Source of the DNA: Vibrio sp. 99-8-1
GTDB lineage: Bacteria; Pseudomonadota; Gammaproteobacteria; Enterobacterales; Vibrionaceae
Assembly (NCBI RefSeq): GCF_013114595.1
Contig: NZ_VTXE01000009.1
Coordinates: forward strand, 79,322 to 143,321
Length of the DNA stretch: 64,000 nt
Reading direction: 5' to 3'
Shown here: positions 42,195 through 51,807 of the stretch, in pieces
How the letters are laid out: the number at the start of each line of letters is the position of its first letter
Position numbering within the stretch: position 1 is the first letter of the stretch
Made by a program: the position numbers and the translations under genes
Notes under the pieces: generated by a model
Told to the model about the DNA's origin: nothing
What the model saw: the letters and a program-made list of their open reading frames with translations, nothing else
Databases searched by the model: none

Positions 42195-43726
42195 TTCACT
42201 TGCTCTCCTATAACCGACTCAACCGTTGTTGGAGTAACCGCTTGAACTTCAGATAGCCCTGTTTGAGTAGAAGGTTCTGATGAGTTAGATAGATCTACTT
42301 GAGTAGATAACTCAAAAGTAACCACATTATCTTCATCTCGGACAATGGATAATGTATCAAAGGTTTTCTCTTTCAGGTTTAACTCATGTTTGAATGACTT
42401 AACCCAACTTGGAACATTTTCAGGTGATTTGGTCTCACCTTTAAAGTTTAACTGTTTGTTATTCACTTTAATCGCAGAAAGAGAAATGTCATCTCTAGCG
42501 AGCTGTGCCAAAGCTTGCATAACTCCGGAATAGCCGACGGTTAGCGCGTCATCAAACTCTTCTATCGCGGAAATTCTCGCTTTTTGATTGTCAATATTGG
42601 CTAACCAGCGTTCTGCTGCAACTAATTTTTCTGCGGAGGGAGTGTGTTCTAGCAATTTAGCTTGGTTCAGCTCAAGCTCTTCCGCTAGTTGACTATTTTT
42701 ATTCATTAAAACGTCAAGTTGTTGCTTACTCTGCCGATTCTGGTAATCAAAATAGCCATAACTACTCAACATAACCGCAGCCAACACCACCCAAGATAGA
42801 GTGACATTTTTTAAGCAGAGCAGCTCAACTTTAGGTTTAAGAAAACTAGGATAGAGATTGATACCTTGTTGAGGTAATTCCTTAATCGCCTGACATAGAA
42901 TCTGACCACATAACCACTGCTCATATTGAGAAAACAGCAGCACTTTAACACTCAACCGACTAGAAAGTGCCGACAGTAACTCTTCAGAAGACTCTTCATC
43001 ACAACAGATGAGTAAGTGATTGAGTGGCGTATCTCGCAACTGGGCAGACAGATAATCAATAGAACGCTGCAGTTCTAATGCAATGCTATCAAATTGCAGT
43101 TCACTTGACGCATTACCGGTCAAAGGAGCAACCACTCCTCGAATAGAGCGCTGAAAGCGGTTATCCCCATTGGCATAAGCGCCAATTTTAAAATCGCTCT
43201 TTATACTGCGACGAAGCAACATAAAATGAGCAATATCATGTTGCGCATGACCCCAAAGTATCTCTTCAGGCACAACTCGATGTAGCATGACTTTCTGTTT
43301 ATCGAGTTTACTATTTAACGTTAGTATCTGTTTTTTATTAATGACATAGGCCTGAACTTTACGGCCATCAGGCAATAAAGTCGCATCCGCAATAATATCC
43401 GTCACTCTCTCTGAGATAAGATCCTTTAGTAAAAAAGGCAAAGCTGACGGCCACTCTTCAATCGGAAGCTCTGGTTTGTCTATTTGATAAATCTGATAGT
43501 AGCTCGAAGAAAATGCCACAGTTGCATGACATCCGGAGAAATTGTTTGATGCTAAGACAGCATCTATTGTCTCTTCCCACTGTTTCTCTATAGGAAACCG
43601 TAATGGTTCAGCGTTCAAATCTGCCGTATCGGAAAGATAAATAGCATCTTGCTGAATCATAATATGCAGCCGATGATCAACCGATGACGGTGATCTCAAT
43701 TTGCTTATGATGTCAGTTAAACTCAT
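42191..43726 (-). CDS. mshI: MSHA biogenesis protein MshI (PilM/PilN-like fusion)
   Basis: This 511-residue protein combines an actin-like cytoplasmic PilM/GspL-type part (about residues 1-300) with a single membrane helix (VTLSWVVLAAVMLSSYGYF, near 311-329), a coiled coil and a PilN-like periplasmic domain. It therefore resembles GspL in joining two functions that are separate in PilM and PilN. The C-terminal tail is Ser/Thr/Glu-rich. It is the first structural gene of the msh run after csrD, with a 14-base gap. Confidence 0.9.
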   Translation of the reverse strand: MSLTDIISKLRSPSSVDHRLHIMIQQDAIYLSDTADLNAEPLRFPIEKQWEETIDAVLASNNFSGCHATVAFSSSYYQIYQIDKPELPIEEWPSALPFLLKDLISERVTDIIADATLLPDGRKVQAYVINKKQILTLNSKLDKQKVMLHRVVPEEILWGHAQHDIAHFMLLRRSIKSDFKIGAYANGDNRFQRSIRGVVAPLTGNASSELQFDSIALELQRSIDYLSAQLRDTPLNHLLICCDEESSEELLSALSSRLSVKVLLFSQYEQWLCGQILCQAIKELPQQGINLYPSFLKPKVELLCLKNVTLSWVVLAAVMLSSYGYFDYQNRQSKQQLDVLMNKNSQLAEELELNQAKLLEHTPSAEKLVAAERWLANIDNQKARISAIEEFDDALTVGYSGVMQALAQLARDDISLSAIKVNNKQLNFKGETKSPENVPSWVKSFKHELNLKEKTFDTLSIVRDEDNVVTFELSTQVDLSNSSEPSTQTGLSEVQAVTPTTVESVIGEQVK

Positions 43727-43740
43727 GATCCCATATTACC

Positions 43741-45732
43741 TTAATATTTTTTCCGCCAACGATTTCGTCGACCAACTTGAACTTTATCCGCTTTGGGTTT
43801 AGGAATGAGTTGAGTTTCTGCTTGAAACATTCTCCCTTGCCCACCATCAACACCCAGCTCCATCAGTGTATGCCACTCTTTACCTGTTTCGACACCAACG
43901 GCGATGACTTTAGTTTCTGTCCCTTCACAAGCCCCGATCAAACTACGAATAAACAGTTGGTTCTCTTGACGCTGCTCTATTTTCTTTATCAAGCTTCGGT
44001 GAAGTTTTAGATAGTCGATACCGAGGTCTTTAATGTAATGGGTGCTGGTAATGGTTCGCCCAGCTTGATCCACTATCACATCACAGCCTAATCCAGAGAT
44101 CATTCTGATCACTGGTCGCATAAAATCTAAATGTTTGACTATTGCGCCTTCTACAAACTCAAAGCTTAATTTATTTCGAGTATTCGACGGTAATTGTAGT
44201 AGTTCATCCCTTAACCAACGAAAGTGACTTCTCTCTTGAAAAGGTAGCACATGCAGATTAATAGAATAGCATGCTGCTAAATTTGACGCTTTTAGAAAAC
44301 CAATAATTGTAGAAAAAACCACTTTATCCATTTTCGCTTCATAGCCTATTTGCTCTACTGCTGCCATATACCGCGAGGCTTTGAGGACACCGACTCCATC
44401 ATCATTAATTCGTGAAAAAAGTTCGTTGTGCATCAATGTTGTATTGCCATTTGATTGACCAGATAAATAGCAAGACTGTTCGTATATCAATATATTATTG
44501 GTTTGGAATGACTTATCAAACAACGTACGCCATCTAACACTCCCTCTTGAGTTATGCGCATGCTCTTTTTTCTGAAATCGACTCCAATTATTATTGTTTT
44601 GTAACTGTGCACTTTTTAGCGCGGTATCCACTTCACTTAAAATGTGTCCTCGTCTCTCACCTTCTGAGTACATGGTTATACCAATGTGGCACCAGTTATC
44701 TTCTCGCATATCATCCAGTAATGTGAGTTTTTCCAATTGACGAAGACACTGAGTCGCGAGAATCGCAATATCTTTACTATTTTGATGAGGAATCAAGAGG
44801 GCAAAATCGGATGTGTAATATCGAGCCAGTACAACATCAGGAAAACGTTGCACTATATTTGATATAACGCTACCCACTTCAACAACGAAGTCATCACACT
44901 CTTCTTTTGCATAAGTCTCTGTTAGCGAGTCCCATTCGTTAATGCGCAGCAGTAACACGCCACCAGAAGAGCCACTTTCTTGCAGTGCGGATTCCAGTTT
45001 ACTATCAAATAACACCCGATTAGCGGCACCAGTGAGCTGATCTAAAAATGTATGCGTTCGAATAAAGGTATCGAATCGACTACGTTCTTGGCGTGCATCC
45101 TGAAGCTCTTCAATCAACTGGTCTAACGCTTGACTCGCGGTATAAGGCCACTCTTTTTCATCCCCTTTGGCATACTGAGCAACCCTGCCTGCCAATATCA
45201 TCCTGCCCCGCTCTTCTAGCAACTCAGAACCACGCAGCTGTACTTTTAACCAACGAACCCCCTGAATTAAACAAAAAACAATCAGAGCGATCGCCAATGT
45301 GATGGAAGAGAGAGCACCAAATGAGTAAGTTTGGTCTAAATAGGGTGGTAAGGCTTTAAGGTATAGGGTGTAGCCTTGATTTATGTTTAGTGAATAATCC
45401 CTTTCCACCAGTCGGCTTTCATCATAAATGGTCGAGGTATCAATAAACTGATAAATAGAGCCAGCAGAAGAGGCGATATCCATCTCAACTATATTACTGT
45501 TCTTTAACAACTTTGGTAACCAGCTCTGCATCGCTGCCACTTTGTCGCCACTAATCATCTCTTCATCAACAACAGAGACAATTCCATCCAAGTATCGGTT
45601 CATATATTCATGACCCACACTTCTATATGACAGCGTCCCACCAATAAACAGTATGCCAATAGCACTTACCACAATAATGGTGACAAAAGCGGTTAATCGC
45701 GTGCTTAACTTTAATGTAGGGGTATGTCGCAT
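43741..45732 (-). CDS. csrD: RNase E specificity factor CsrD (MshH), degenerate GGDEF-EAL protein
   Basis: CsrD promotes RNase E decay of the CsrB/CsrC regulatory RNAs and so raises CsrA activity. The 663-residue membrane protein has an N-terminal helix (about 15-35), a periplasmic domain (about 36-140), a second helix (about 145-160), a HAMP-like linker, a GGDEF-like domain and an EAL-like domain. Both are degenerate. The GGDEF position reads YTSDF (ARYYTSDFALLIP) and the EAL position reads NEL (HNELFSR), so neither c-di-GMP synthesis nor hydrolysis is expected. In V. cholerae the same gene at this site is also called mshH. Confidence 0.92.
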   Translation of the reverse strand: MRHTPTLKLSTRLTAFVTIIVVSAIGILFIGGTLSYRSVGHEYMNRYLDGIVSVVDEEMISGDKVAAMQSWLPKLLKNSNIVEMDIASSAGSIYQFIDTSTIYDESRLVERDYSLNINQGYTLYLKALPPYLDQTYSFGALSSITLAIALIVFCLIQGVRWLKVQLRGSELLEERGRMILAGRVAQYAKGDEKEWPYTASQALDQLIEELQDARQERSRFDTFIRTHTFLDQLTGAANRVLFDSKLESALQESGSSGGVLLLRINEWDSLTETYAKEECDDFVVEVGSVISNIVQRFPDVVLARYYTSDFALLIPHQNSKDIAILATQCLRQLEKLTLLDDMREDNWCHIGITMYSEGERRGHILSEVDTALKSAQLQNNNNWSRFQKKEHAHNSRGSVRWRTLFDKSFQTNNILIYEQSCYLSGQSNGNTTLMHNELFSRINDDGVGVLKASRYMAAVEQIGYEAKMDKVVFSTIIGFLKASNLAACYSINLHVLPFQERSHFRWLRDELLQLPSNTRNKLSFEFVEGAIVKHLDFMRPVIRMISGLGCDVIVDQAGRTITSTHYIKDLGIDYLKLHRSLIKKIEQRQENQLFIRSLIGACEGTETKVIAVGVETGKEWHTLMELGVDGGQGRMFQAETQLIPKPKADKVQVGRRNRWRKKY

Positions 45733-45928
45733 GAATAATAAAGTCCTTTTCTACCCAAGCGGATTATTGTTGGTTTTATTAATTATCTATTATGCCCAAG
45801 TAACGTCAAAATATTTGTTCAGCGAGAATGTCAGAGCTCTTGAGGTCACATTGATATAAGTATCATGCGATTGATGGTTTTTGTGAATGGAGAAATAGAG
45901 ATATTTACTAACCGGAGTCCCAAATATG
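45733..45928. promoter_or_regulatory. Leader region of the csrD-msh locus
   Basis: This stretch between the csrD start and the ssb terminator must carry the csrD-msh promoter, because ssb upstream ends in a strong terminator. AAGGAC lies at a workable distance before the csrD ATG on the minus strand. I do not see a convincing -35/-10 pair and find no small gene. Confidence 0.35.
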
Positions 45929-45956
45929 AAAAAAGCTACTAAAAAGTAGCTTTTTT
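45929..45956 (-). terminator. Terminator of ssb
   Basis: A perfect inverted repeat has arms AAAAAAGCTACT (45929-45940) and AGTAGCTTTTTT (45945-45956) and lies 9 bases beyond the ssb stop. On the minus strand it is a stem followed by a U-run. Its symmetry means it could act on either strand. Confidence 0.9.
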
Positions 45957-45964
45957 CTGGCATT

Positions 45965-46549
45965 TTAAAACGGAATATCGTCGTCAAAGTCCATTGGTGG
46001 TTCATTATATTGCTGTTGCGGCTGCTGTTGTGGCGCTGGTTTTGGTGCAGCTTGGCTTTGCATTGGCTGTTGCTGAACAGGTTGTTGCTGAGCTGGTTGC
46101 TGAACCGGTTGTTGAGGTTGGCCCCAACCTCCTTGCTGCTGTTGCTGTTGAGGTTGACCTCCCATTGGAGCACCTTGACCTTGGCCCTGATTTTGACCAC
46201 GACCACCTAACAGCTGCATTTGACCTGTTGGCCATTGAACAACCACTTCTGTTGTATAACGATCTTGTCCAGACTGATCTTGCCATTTGCGAGTTTGTAG
46301 TTGGCCTTCAACATAAACCTGCGAACCTTTACGAAGGTACTCACCAGCAATTTCTGCAGTTTTACCAAATAGCGCAACACGGTGCCATTCAGTTTTTTCT
46401 CGTTGCTCACCACTGGTTTTATCACGCCAAGACTCTGATGTAGCAATGGTTATATTCGCAATTGCATTACCATTTGCGGCATAACGAACCTCAGGATCAG
46501 CGCCAAGGTTTCCCATTATAATTACTTTGTTCACTCCACGGCTTGCCAT
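45965..46549 (-). CDS. ssb: Single-stranded DNA-binding protein SSB
   Basis: SSB coats single-stranded DNA during replication, repair and recombination and recruits partners through its C-terminal tip. The 194-residue protein has the OB fold ([23 protein letters not shown] to about residue 115). A long Gly/Gln/Pro-rich linker follows (about 117-183), with runs of five and six glutamines. The intact acidic tip DDDIPF ends the protein. The start is clear. It is divergent from qstR, with uvrA two genes further on, a spread-out version of the ssb-uvrA pair of E. coli. Confidence 0.97.
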   Translation of the reverse strand: MASRGVNKVIIMGNLGADPEVRYAANGNAIANITIATSESWRDKTSGEQREKTEWHRVALFGKTAEIAGEYLRKGSQVYVEGQLQTRKWQDQSGQDRYTTEVVVQWPTGQMQLLGGRGQNQGQGQGAPMGGQPQQQQQQGGWGQPQQPVQQPAQQQPVQQQPMQSQAAPKPAPQQQPQQQYNEPPMDFDDDIPF

Positions 46550-46864
46550 GATCCGCTCCGTCTAAAATCTATCTAAAAAATTGGAAGGCAAGGATAGCAT
46601 GATTACTATTCATCCCTCAAACCCCATACATCAATTCTCTTCTTACTGCATACAAAATCGTCAACCTTCTCTCTATATTCGCTCTTTCTCTCACTAAACT
46701 TTTCGAGCCAGTACACAATTTGTTGAAACTAAAAGAGAACAACTACGGCAACAAGCTGAAATAAAACGCATTCTTTATATTTTAGTATGAGAATTAATCA
46801 CTAATTAACCAAAACGGAAGTAACGTATTTGCCATCATTACGATTAACTAAATAGTATCCTTAA
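46550..46864. promoter_or_regulatory. Divergent intergenic region between ssb and the qstR-like gene
   Basis: This gene-free region of 315 bases contains the promoters of ssb and of the LuxR-type gene. It is AT-rich near the qstR side. I looked for a LexA operator (CTGT-N8-ACAG) and for a CRP-type TGTGA-N6-TCACA site and found neither. No open reading frame of note is present. Confidence 0.4.
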
Positions 46865-47512
46865 ATGATTAAAGTCGACTATTTGCTGCTAATTCGCCCT
46901 GTAAGTACTCATATGACAGTGCCTTTAAACCTCGCCAACCTCAATACACCCACACGACAAAAAATAGAGACCATCGAAGTCTCATGGCAAGAAATAACGG
47001 AATATATTACACATGAATATAACTACTTATTACTGATGGATTTCCACGCAAAAGATGAAGCAATATTATACGTAAACCAGCAGCTATATATTCATCATAA
47101 CTGTTATCTGGTCATTTATAACTCTCCATTGAAGGTCTCCAGCATAGAACTGGCACCACTCGCTAACTTACGCGGTTTCTTCTATCTGACCACCAGCCCA
47201 AAGCAGATAACAAAAGGAATTGAAAAGCTTGTAGCTGGAAAGTACGCCTTACCCAAAGAAATTATTGAGTCGCTATTTGAGTGTTATCAATCAACCATCG
47301 TCCACTTTGGCAACCCATATGCTTTAAAGCTCACGCCAAAAGAAAAAAATGTACTGAACACACTTAAAAAGGGGATGTCTAATTTTCAGCTAGCTGACGC
47401 GTTAAACTTAAGCGAATACACGGTGAAATCTCACCTGTATAATATTTTCAAAAAGATAAAAGTGAAAAACCGCTATCAGGCCATTGTCTGGGCGCAGAAA
47501 TATTTACCTTAA
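46865..47512 (+). CDS. qstR: LuxR-type regulator, probable competence and T6SS regulator QstR
   Basis: This 215-residue protein has a CsgD/VpsT-like N-terminal receiver-type domain without a clear phosphoacceptor set and a C-terminal LuxR/FixJ HTH (LTPKEKNVLNTLKKGMSNFQLADALNLSEYTVKSHLYNIFKKI, about residues 160-202). In V. cholerae the gene at exactly this place (between ssb and galU) is qstR, which integrates quorum sensing and chitin/TfoX signals to activate DNA uptake and type VI secretion genes. The name rests on synteny, length and domain type. VpsT- or CsgD-like regulators are the main alternative. Confidence 0.8.
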   Translation: MIKVDYLLLIRPVSTHMTVPLNLANLNTPTRQKIETIEVSWQEITEYITHEYNYLLLMDFHAKDEAILYVNQQLYIHHNCYLVIYNSPLKVSSIELAPLANLRGFFYLTTSPKQITKGIEKLVAGKYALPKEIIESLFECYQSTIVHFGNPYALKLTPKEKNVLNTLKKGMSNFQLADALNLSEYTVKSHLYNIFKKIKVKNRYQAIVWAQKYLP

Positions 47513-47747
47513 CCTTCAGGTTGAAGTAGAGAGCTAAACAAAAAATTAACCAAACCATCTAACATTAAACAAACTATAGAATTCACAGAATTATTATCAT
47601 CAACGGGGCAATAACTTTATTTAACCAGAGAATGTCGGTTTCTGCTGCTAATCAAACTAGAGCACAATGTCGATTTACTCCCCCACATCAATGATGATAT
47701 TGTTCCGTCATATTCCTCGATATCTATTTAATAATAAGGGCTTTACC

Positions 47748-48620
47748 ATGATTAAGAAGTGTCTTTTCCCCGCGGCAGGTTATGGAACTCGTTTTTTACC
47801 CGCGACTAAATCCATGCCTAAAGAGATGATGCCAGTGGTGAATAAACCTCTTATTGAATACGGTGTAGAAGAAGCGATTGAAGCAGGGATGAACGGTATA
47901 TGCATAGTCACTGGACGTGGAAAAAACGCTCTTTTTGACCATTTTGATAAGAATTATGAGCTTGAACATCAAATTAGCGGGACAAATAAAGAAGAATTGC
48001 TTTTTGATATACGTCGAATAATGGATGCCGCTAACTTCACCTATATACGACAACGAGAGATGAAAGGGTTAGGCCACGCCATCTTAACTGGCAGAGAGTT
48101 GGTAGGAGAAGAACCATTCGCTGTTGTATTAGCAGATGACCTTTGCGTCAATGAAGAAGGCCAAGGTGTGCTTGCACAGATGAGTGCACTGTACAAACAG
48201 TTCCGCTGCTCTATTGTCGCCGTACAAGAAGTCCCGAAAGAAGACATTCACAAATATGGTGTTATTGCCGGAGAGATGATTAAAGATGACATCTTCCGCG
48301 TTGACGATATGGTCGAAAAACCAGAGCCAGGAACTGAACCAAGCAACTTAGCCATCATAGGCCGATATATACTGACACCTGATATTTTTGAGCTGATTGA
48401 AAATACGCAACCAGGTAAAGGTGGCGAAATTCAGATTACCGATGCTTTGTTAAAACAAGCTCAATCAGGCTGCGTACTGGCGTATAAATTTAAAGGGACA
48501 CGTTTTGATTGTGGTAGCGTCGATGGTTACATCGAAGCCACCAACTTTTGTTACCAAAACCTATACAAAAAAGATCAGCAAAAGTTAGAGCTTGACCAGA
48601 TGTCGACCGAAAAATCATAA
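47748..48620 (+). CDS. galU: UTP-glucose-1-phosphate uridylyltransferase GalU
   Basis: GalU makes UDP-glucose for LPS, capsule and glycan synthesis. The 290-residue protein has the nucleotidyltransferase motif FPAAGYGTRFLPATKSMPKEMMP near its N-terminus, then VLADDLC, VEKPEPG and KGGEIQITDA. I set the start at ATG 47748 (MIKKCLFPAAG), with TAAGGGC upstream, since an in-frame ATG at 47667 would add 27 residues foreign to the family. A hairpin terminator follows. Confidence 0.95.
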   Translation: MIKKCLFPAAGYGTRFLPATKSMPKEMMPVVNKPLIEYGVEEAIEAGMNGICIVTGRGKNALFDHFDKNYELEHQISGTNKEELLFDIRRIMDAANFTYIRQREMKGLGHAILTGRELVGEEPFAVVLADDLCVNEEGQGVLAQMSALYKQFRCSIVAVQEVPKEDIHKYGVIAGEMIKDDIFRVDDMVEKPEPGTEPSNLAIIGRYILTPDIFELIENTQPGKGGEIQITDALLKQAQSGCVLAYKFKGTRFDCGSVDGYIEATNFCYQNLYKKDQQKLELDQMSTEKS

Positions 48621-48661
48621 CCACTCTATCGGATTGATTTCACCATAAACGCAATTCCAAT

Positions 48662-48700
48662 ATTCACCTCACAAGTACACATTGTGAGGTGAATTTATTT
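48662..48700 (+). terminator. Terminator after galU
   Basis: An inverted repeat with arms ATTCACCTCACAA (48662-48674) and TTGTGAGGTGAAT (48682-48694) is followed by TTATTTA. It separates galU from the LexA-controlled uvrA promoter. Confidence 0.85.
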
Positions 48701-48776
48701 ATAGACTTAGCTAACTTCTACATACTGAGTATAAAACAGGCTTAATAACTGCTTCACTCCCCCCTTGTTGTTATGA

Positions 48777-48792
48777 CTGTTTTTTTATACAG
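48777..48792 (+). promoter_or_regulatory. LexA operator (SOS box) of uvrA
   Basis: The sequence CTGT-TTTTTTAT-ACAG fits the LexA consensus CTGT-N8-ACAG perfectly and lies 66 bases before the uvrA ATG, the usual place for LexA control of this gene. SOS induction of uvrA is therefore expected. No comparable site is seen in front of ssb, qstR or galU. Confidence 0.9.
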
Positions 48793-48857
48793 TATTTATT
48801 GCGGAATATTTTTTCTGTGCGATACTGGAAAAATTGAAAGAAAATTGAGCTGAGTTT

Positions 48858-51698
48858 ATGGACCAAATAGAAGTACGGGGTGCTAGAACCCATAATTTAA
48901 AAAATATTAATTTAACCATCCCTAGAGATAAACTCACTGTCATTACAGGGTTATCAGGTTCAGGAAAGTCCTCTTTAGCCTTTGATACTTTATATGCAGA
49001 AGGACAGAGACGCTACGTTGAGTCATTGTCTGCCTATGCCCGCCAATTTTTATCATTGATGGAGAAACCCGATGTTGATCATATTGAAGGGCTCTCTCCA
49101 GCGATATCCATCGAACAGAAATCAACATCTCATAACCCTCGTTCAACCGTCGGGACAATTACCGAAGTTTATGACTACCTGCGTCTTCTATACGCCAGAG
49201 TAGGAGAACCAAGATGCCCCGACCATAAACAGCCATTAGCGGCCCAAACCATTAGTCAAATGGTGGATAAGGTATTAGAACTACCGGAAGGTTCTAAATT
49301 AATGTTACTGGCCCCTATTGTGAAAGAGCGCAAAGGGGAACATGTTAAAACCCTAGAAAACCTTTCAGCACAAGGGTTTATTCGAGCTAGAATTGATGGA
49401 GAAACATGTGATTTATCCGATCCTCCAACGTTAGAGCTGCATAAAAAACACACCATTGAAGTAGTCGTAGATCGTTTTAAAGTCCGCAAAGACTTACAGC
49501 AACGTCTCGCTGAGTCATTCGAAACAACGCTTGAACTGTCCGGCGGAATTGCAGCAATTACTTGGATGGATGATAAAAGCAAAGAAGATATTATCTTTTC
49601 CGCTAACTTTGCCTGTTCCCATTGTGGTTACAGCATGCAAGAGTTAGAACCTCGTCTATTTTCATTTAATAACCCAGCTGGTGCTTGCCCTACCTGCGAT
49701 GGTCTAGGTGTACAACAATACTTTGATCCTGACAGAGTCATTCATGACGAAAATCTGTCAATTGCAGAAGGGGCAATAAAAGGCTGGGATCAAAAAAATT
49801 ATTATTATTTTCAAATGCTCTCTTCTCTTGCTGAGCATTACAGTTTTGATCTTCATGCTCCTTTTAAATCACTACCAAGCAAGATTAAACAGGTGGTTTT
49901 AAAAGGCTCTGGTCGAACAGAAGTTGAATTTAAATACATTAATGACCGAGGTGATATCCGAGTAAAACGTCACCCATTTGAAGGCATTCTCAATACCTTA
50001 GAAAGACGTTACCGAGATACCGAATCCAACGCCGTTCGAGAAGACCTAACCAAATACATCTCTACAAAATCATGTGCTACATGTGATGGCACCCGTTTAC
50101 GGGTTGAAGCGAGAAACGTCTTTGTCGCAGATACGCCACTCCCCTCTATTGTCGAGATGAGCATTAGCGAAGCGTTGGACTTTTTTCACTCCTTAGAATT
50201 AACAGGCCAGCGAGCACAGATAGCAGAAAAGGTGATGAAAGAGATCAATGATCGCTTACACTTTTTGGTTAATGTTGGCCTCAATTATCTCAATTTATCT
50301 CGTAGTGCCGAAACCCTGTCAGGGGGAGAAGCACAACGTATAAGACTTGCGAGCCAAATCGGAGCGGGGTTAGTGGGCGTTATGTATGTGTTGGACGAAC
50401 CTTCCATTGGTTTACATCAACGAGATAACGAACGATTACTTAAAACACTTACTCATTTACGAGATCTCGGCAACACCGTTTTGGTGGTTGAACATGATGA
50501 AGATGCGATCAGATCCGCCGATCATGTTATTGATATTGGTCCCGGCGCTGGCATTCATGGAGGCAGTGTGGTTGCTGAAGGAACCATGCAGGATATTATC
50601 GATACTCCGGATTCGTTAACTGGGCAATATTTAAGTGGCCAAAAATCTATCGCGATTCCACAGCAAAGAACACCGCGGGACCCTAAAAAAACCGTCGAAC
50701 TTGTTGGTGCGACAGGAAACAACCTGAAAGATGTTACTTTATCTTTACCTGTCGGTTTGTTCAGTTGTATCACGGGCGTTTCAGGCTCAGGAAAATCAAC
50801 ACTCATTAACGATACTTTTTACAAAATTGCACAAACCCATTTAAATGGTGCCACCACGGCCGAAGCATCTCCTTATAAGAAAATTGAAGGCTTAGCGCAC
50901 TTTGATAAGGTTATCGATATTGATCAAAGCCCAATAGGTAGAACACCAAGATCTAACCCTGCCACTTATACCGGTATATTCACCCCAATTAGAGAACTGT
51001 TTTCCGGTACTCAAGAGTCTCGTTCTAGAGGCTATAAGCCCGGCCGGTTCAGCTTTAATGTTCGAGGCGGGCGTTGCGAAGCTTGTCAGGGGGATGGTGT
51101 AATAAAAGTTGAAATGCACTTTTTACCCGATGTTTATGTACCTTGTGATGTATGTAAAGGGAAGCGCTATAATAGAGAAACACTGGAAGTGCGCTATAAA
51201 GGAAAAAGCATTGATGAAGTGTTAGAACTAACCGTTGAAGATGCAAGAACCTTTTTTGATCCTGTGCCAGTTATAGCGAGAAAACTTCAGACATTGATGG
51301 ACGTTGGTTTGTCGTATATCCGGTTAGGCCAAGCCGCCACCACTCTATCTGGCGGTGAAGCTCAACGGGTCAAATTAGCAAGAGAGCTTTCTAAACGAGA
51401 TACAGGGCAAACTCTCTATATATTAGATGAACCGACCACTGGGTTACATTTCCATGATATCCAGCAACTGCTTAATGTATTGCATCGATTACGAGATCAC
51501 GGCAATACTGTTGTAGTGATTGAACACAACCTTGATGTAATTAAAACAGCGGATTGGATCATCGATCTCGGCCCTGAAGGTGGTCAAGGTGGAGGGGAAA
51601 TCATTGCCGAAGGCGTACCTGAAGAGGTAGTGAAAGTAAAAGGCTCTCACACTGCACGATTCTTAGCTCCTTTGTTAACTGGTTCTGACAGCGCATAG
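48858..51698 (+). CDS. uvrA: Excinuclease ABC subunit UvrA
   Basis: UvrA recognises bulky DNA lesions and loads UvrB in nucleotide excision repair. The 946-residue protein has two ABC ATPase modules: Walker [11 protein letters not shown] (near residue 31) and [10 protein letters not shown] (near 640), each with an LSGGEAQR signature. Zinc sites are CSHC...CPTC (near 253-280) and CEAC...CDVC (near 740-766). Length and motifs are complete. It lies behind a LexA box and is followed by its own terminator. Confidence 0.97.
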   Translation: MDQIEVRGARTHNLKNINLTIPRDKLTVITGLSGSGKSSLAFDTLYAEGQRRYVESLSAYARQFLSLMEKPDVDHIEGLSPAISIEQKSTSHNPRSTVGTITEVYDYLRLLYARVGEPRCPDHKQPLAAQTISQMVDKVLELPEGSKLMLLAPIVKERKGEHVKTLENLSAQGFIRARIDGETCDLSDPPTLELHKKHTIEVVVDRFKVRKDLQQRLAESFETTLELSGGIAAITWMDDKSKEDIIFSANFACSHCGYSMQELEPRLFSFNNPAGACPTCDGLGVQQYFDPDRVIHDENLSIAEGAIKGWDQKNYYYFQMLSSLAEHYSFDLHAPFKSLPSKIKQVVLKGSGRTEVEFKYINDRGDIRVKRHPFEGILNTLERRYRDTESNAVREDLTKYISTKSCATCDGTRLRVEARNVFVADTPLPSIVEMSISEALDFFHSLELTGQRAQIAEKVMKEINDRLHFLVNVGLNYLNLSRSAETLSGGEAQRIRLASQIGAGLVGVMYVLDEPSIGLHQRDNERLLKTLTHLRDLGNTVLVVEHDEDAIRSADHVIDIGPGAGIHGGSVVAEGTMQDIIDTPDSLTGQYLSGQKSIAIPQQRTPRDPKKTVELVGATGNNLKDVTLSLPVGLFSCITGVSGSGKSTLINDTFYKIAQTHLNGATTAEASPYKKIEGLAHFDKVIDIDQSPIGRTPRSNPATYTGIFTPIRELFSGTQESRSRGYKPGRFSFNVRGGRCEACQGDGVIKVEMHFLPDVYVPCDVCKGKRYNRETLEVRYKGKSIDEVLELTVEDARTFFDPVPVIARKLQTLMDVGLSYIRLGQAATTLSGGEAQRVKLARELSKRDTGQTLYILDEPTTGLHFHDIQQLLNVLHRLRDHGNTVVVIEHNLDVIKTADWIIDLGPEGGQGGGEIIAEGVPEEVVKVKGSHTARFLAPLLTGSDSA

Positions 51699-51770
51699 AA
51701 GTTATGTATCTCAAGATCAGTTGGGTATGATGAAATAGAAAAAAAAGGTAAGATAAGCAGTAACTTCAGA

Positions 51771-51793
51771 AGCGAGCGATAGCTCGCTTTTTA
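51771..51793 (+). terminator. Terminator after uvrA
   Basis: A hairpin with arms AGCGAGC (51771-51777) and GCTCGCT (51782-51788) is followed by TTTTT. It lies about 70 bases beyond the uvrA stop and 15 bases before the next start codon. Confidence 0.85.
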
Positions 51794-51807
51794 ATAGGAA
51801 AGTAGCA

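Noticed and set aside
46005..46286. Ser/Ala/Thr-rich frame overlapping ssb on the same strand
   Set aside because: It is an alternate frame of the repetitive ssb linker, not an independent gene.
45994..46443. 149-codon Leu/Val-rich open frame antisense to ssb
   Set aside because: It is a by-product of the Gln/Pro-rich ssb codons read backwards. ssb itself is unambiguous and the antisense frame has no family signature.
48725..48739. CTGAGTATAAAACAG as a second LexA box before uvrA
   Set aside because: The half-sites are one base too close (15 instead of 16) and the left half is imperfect. The perfect box at 48777 suffices.
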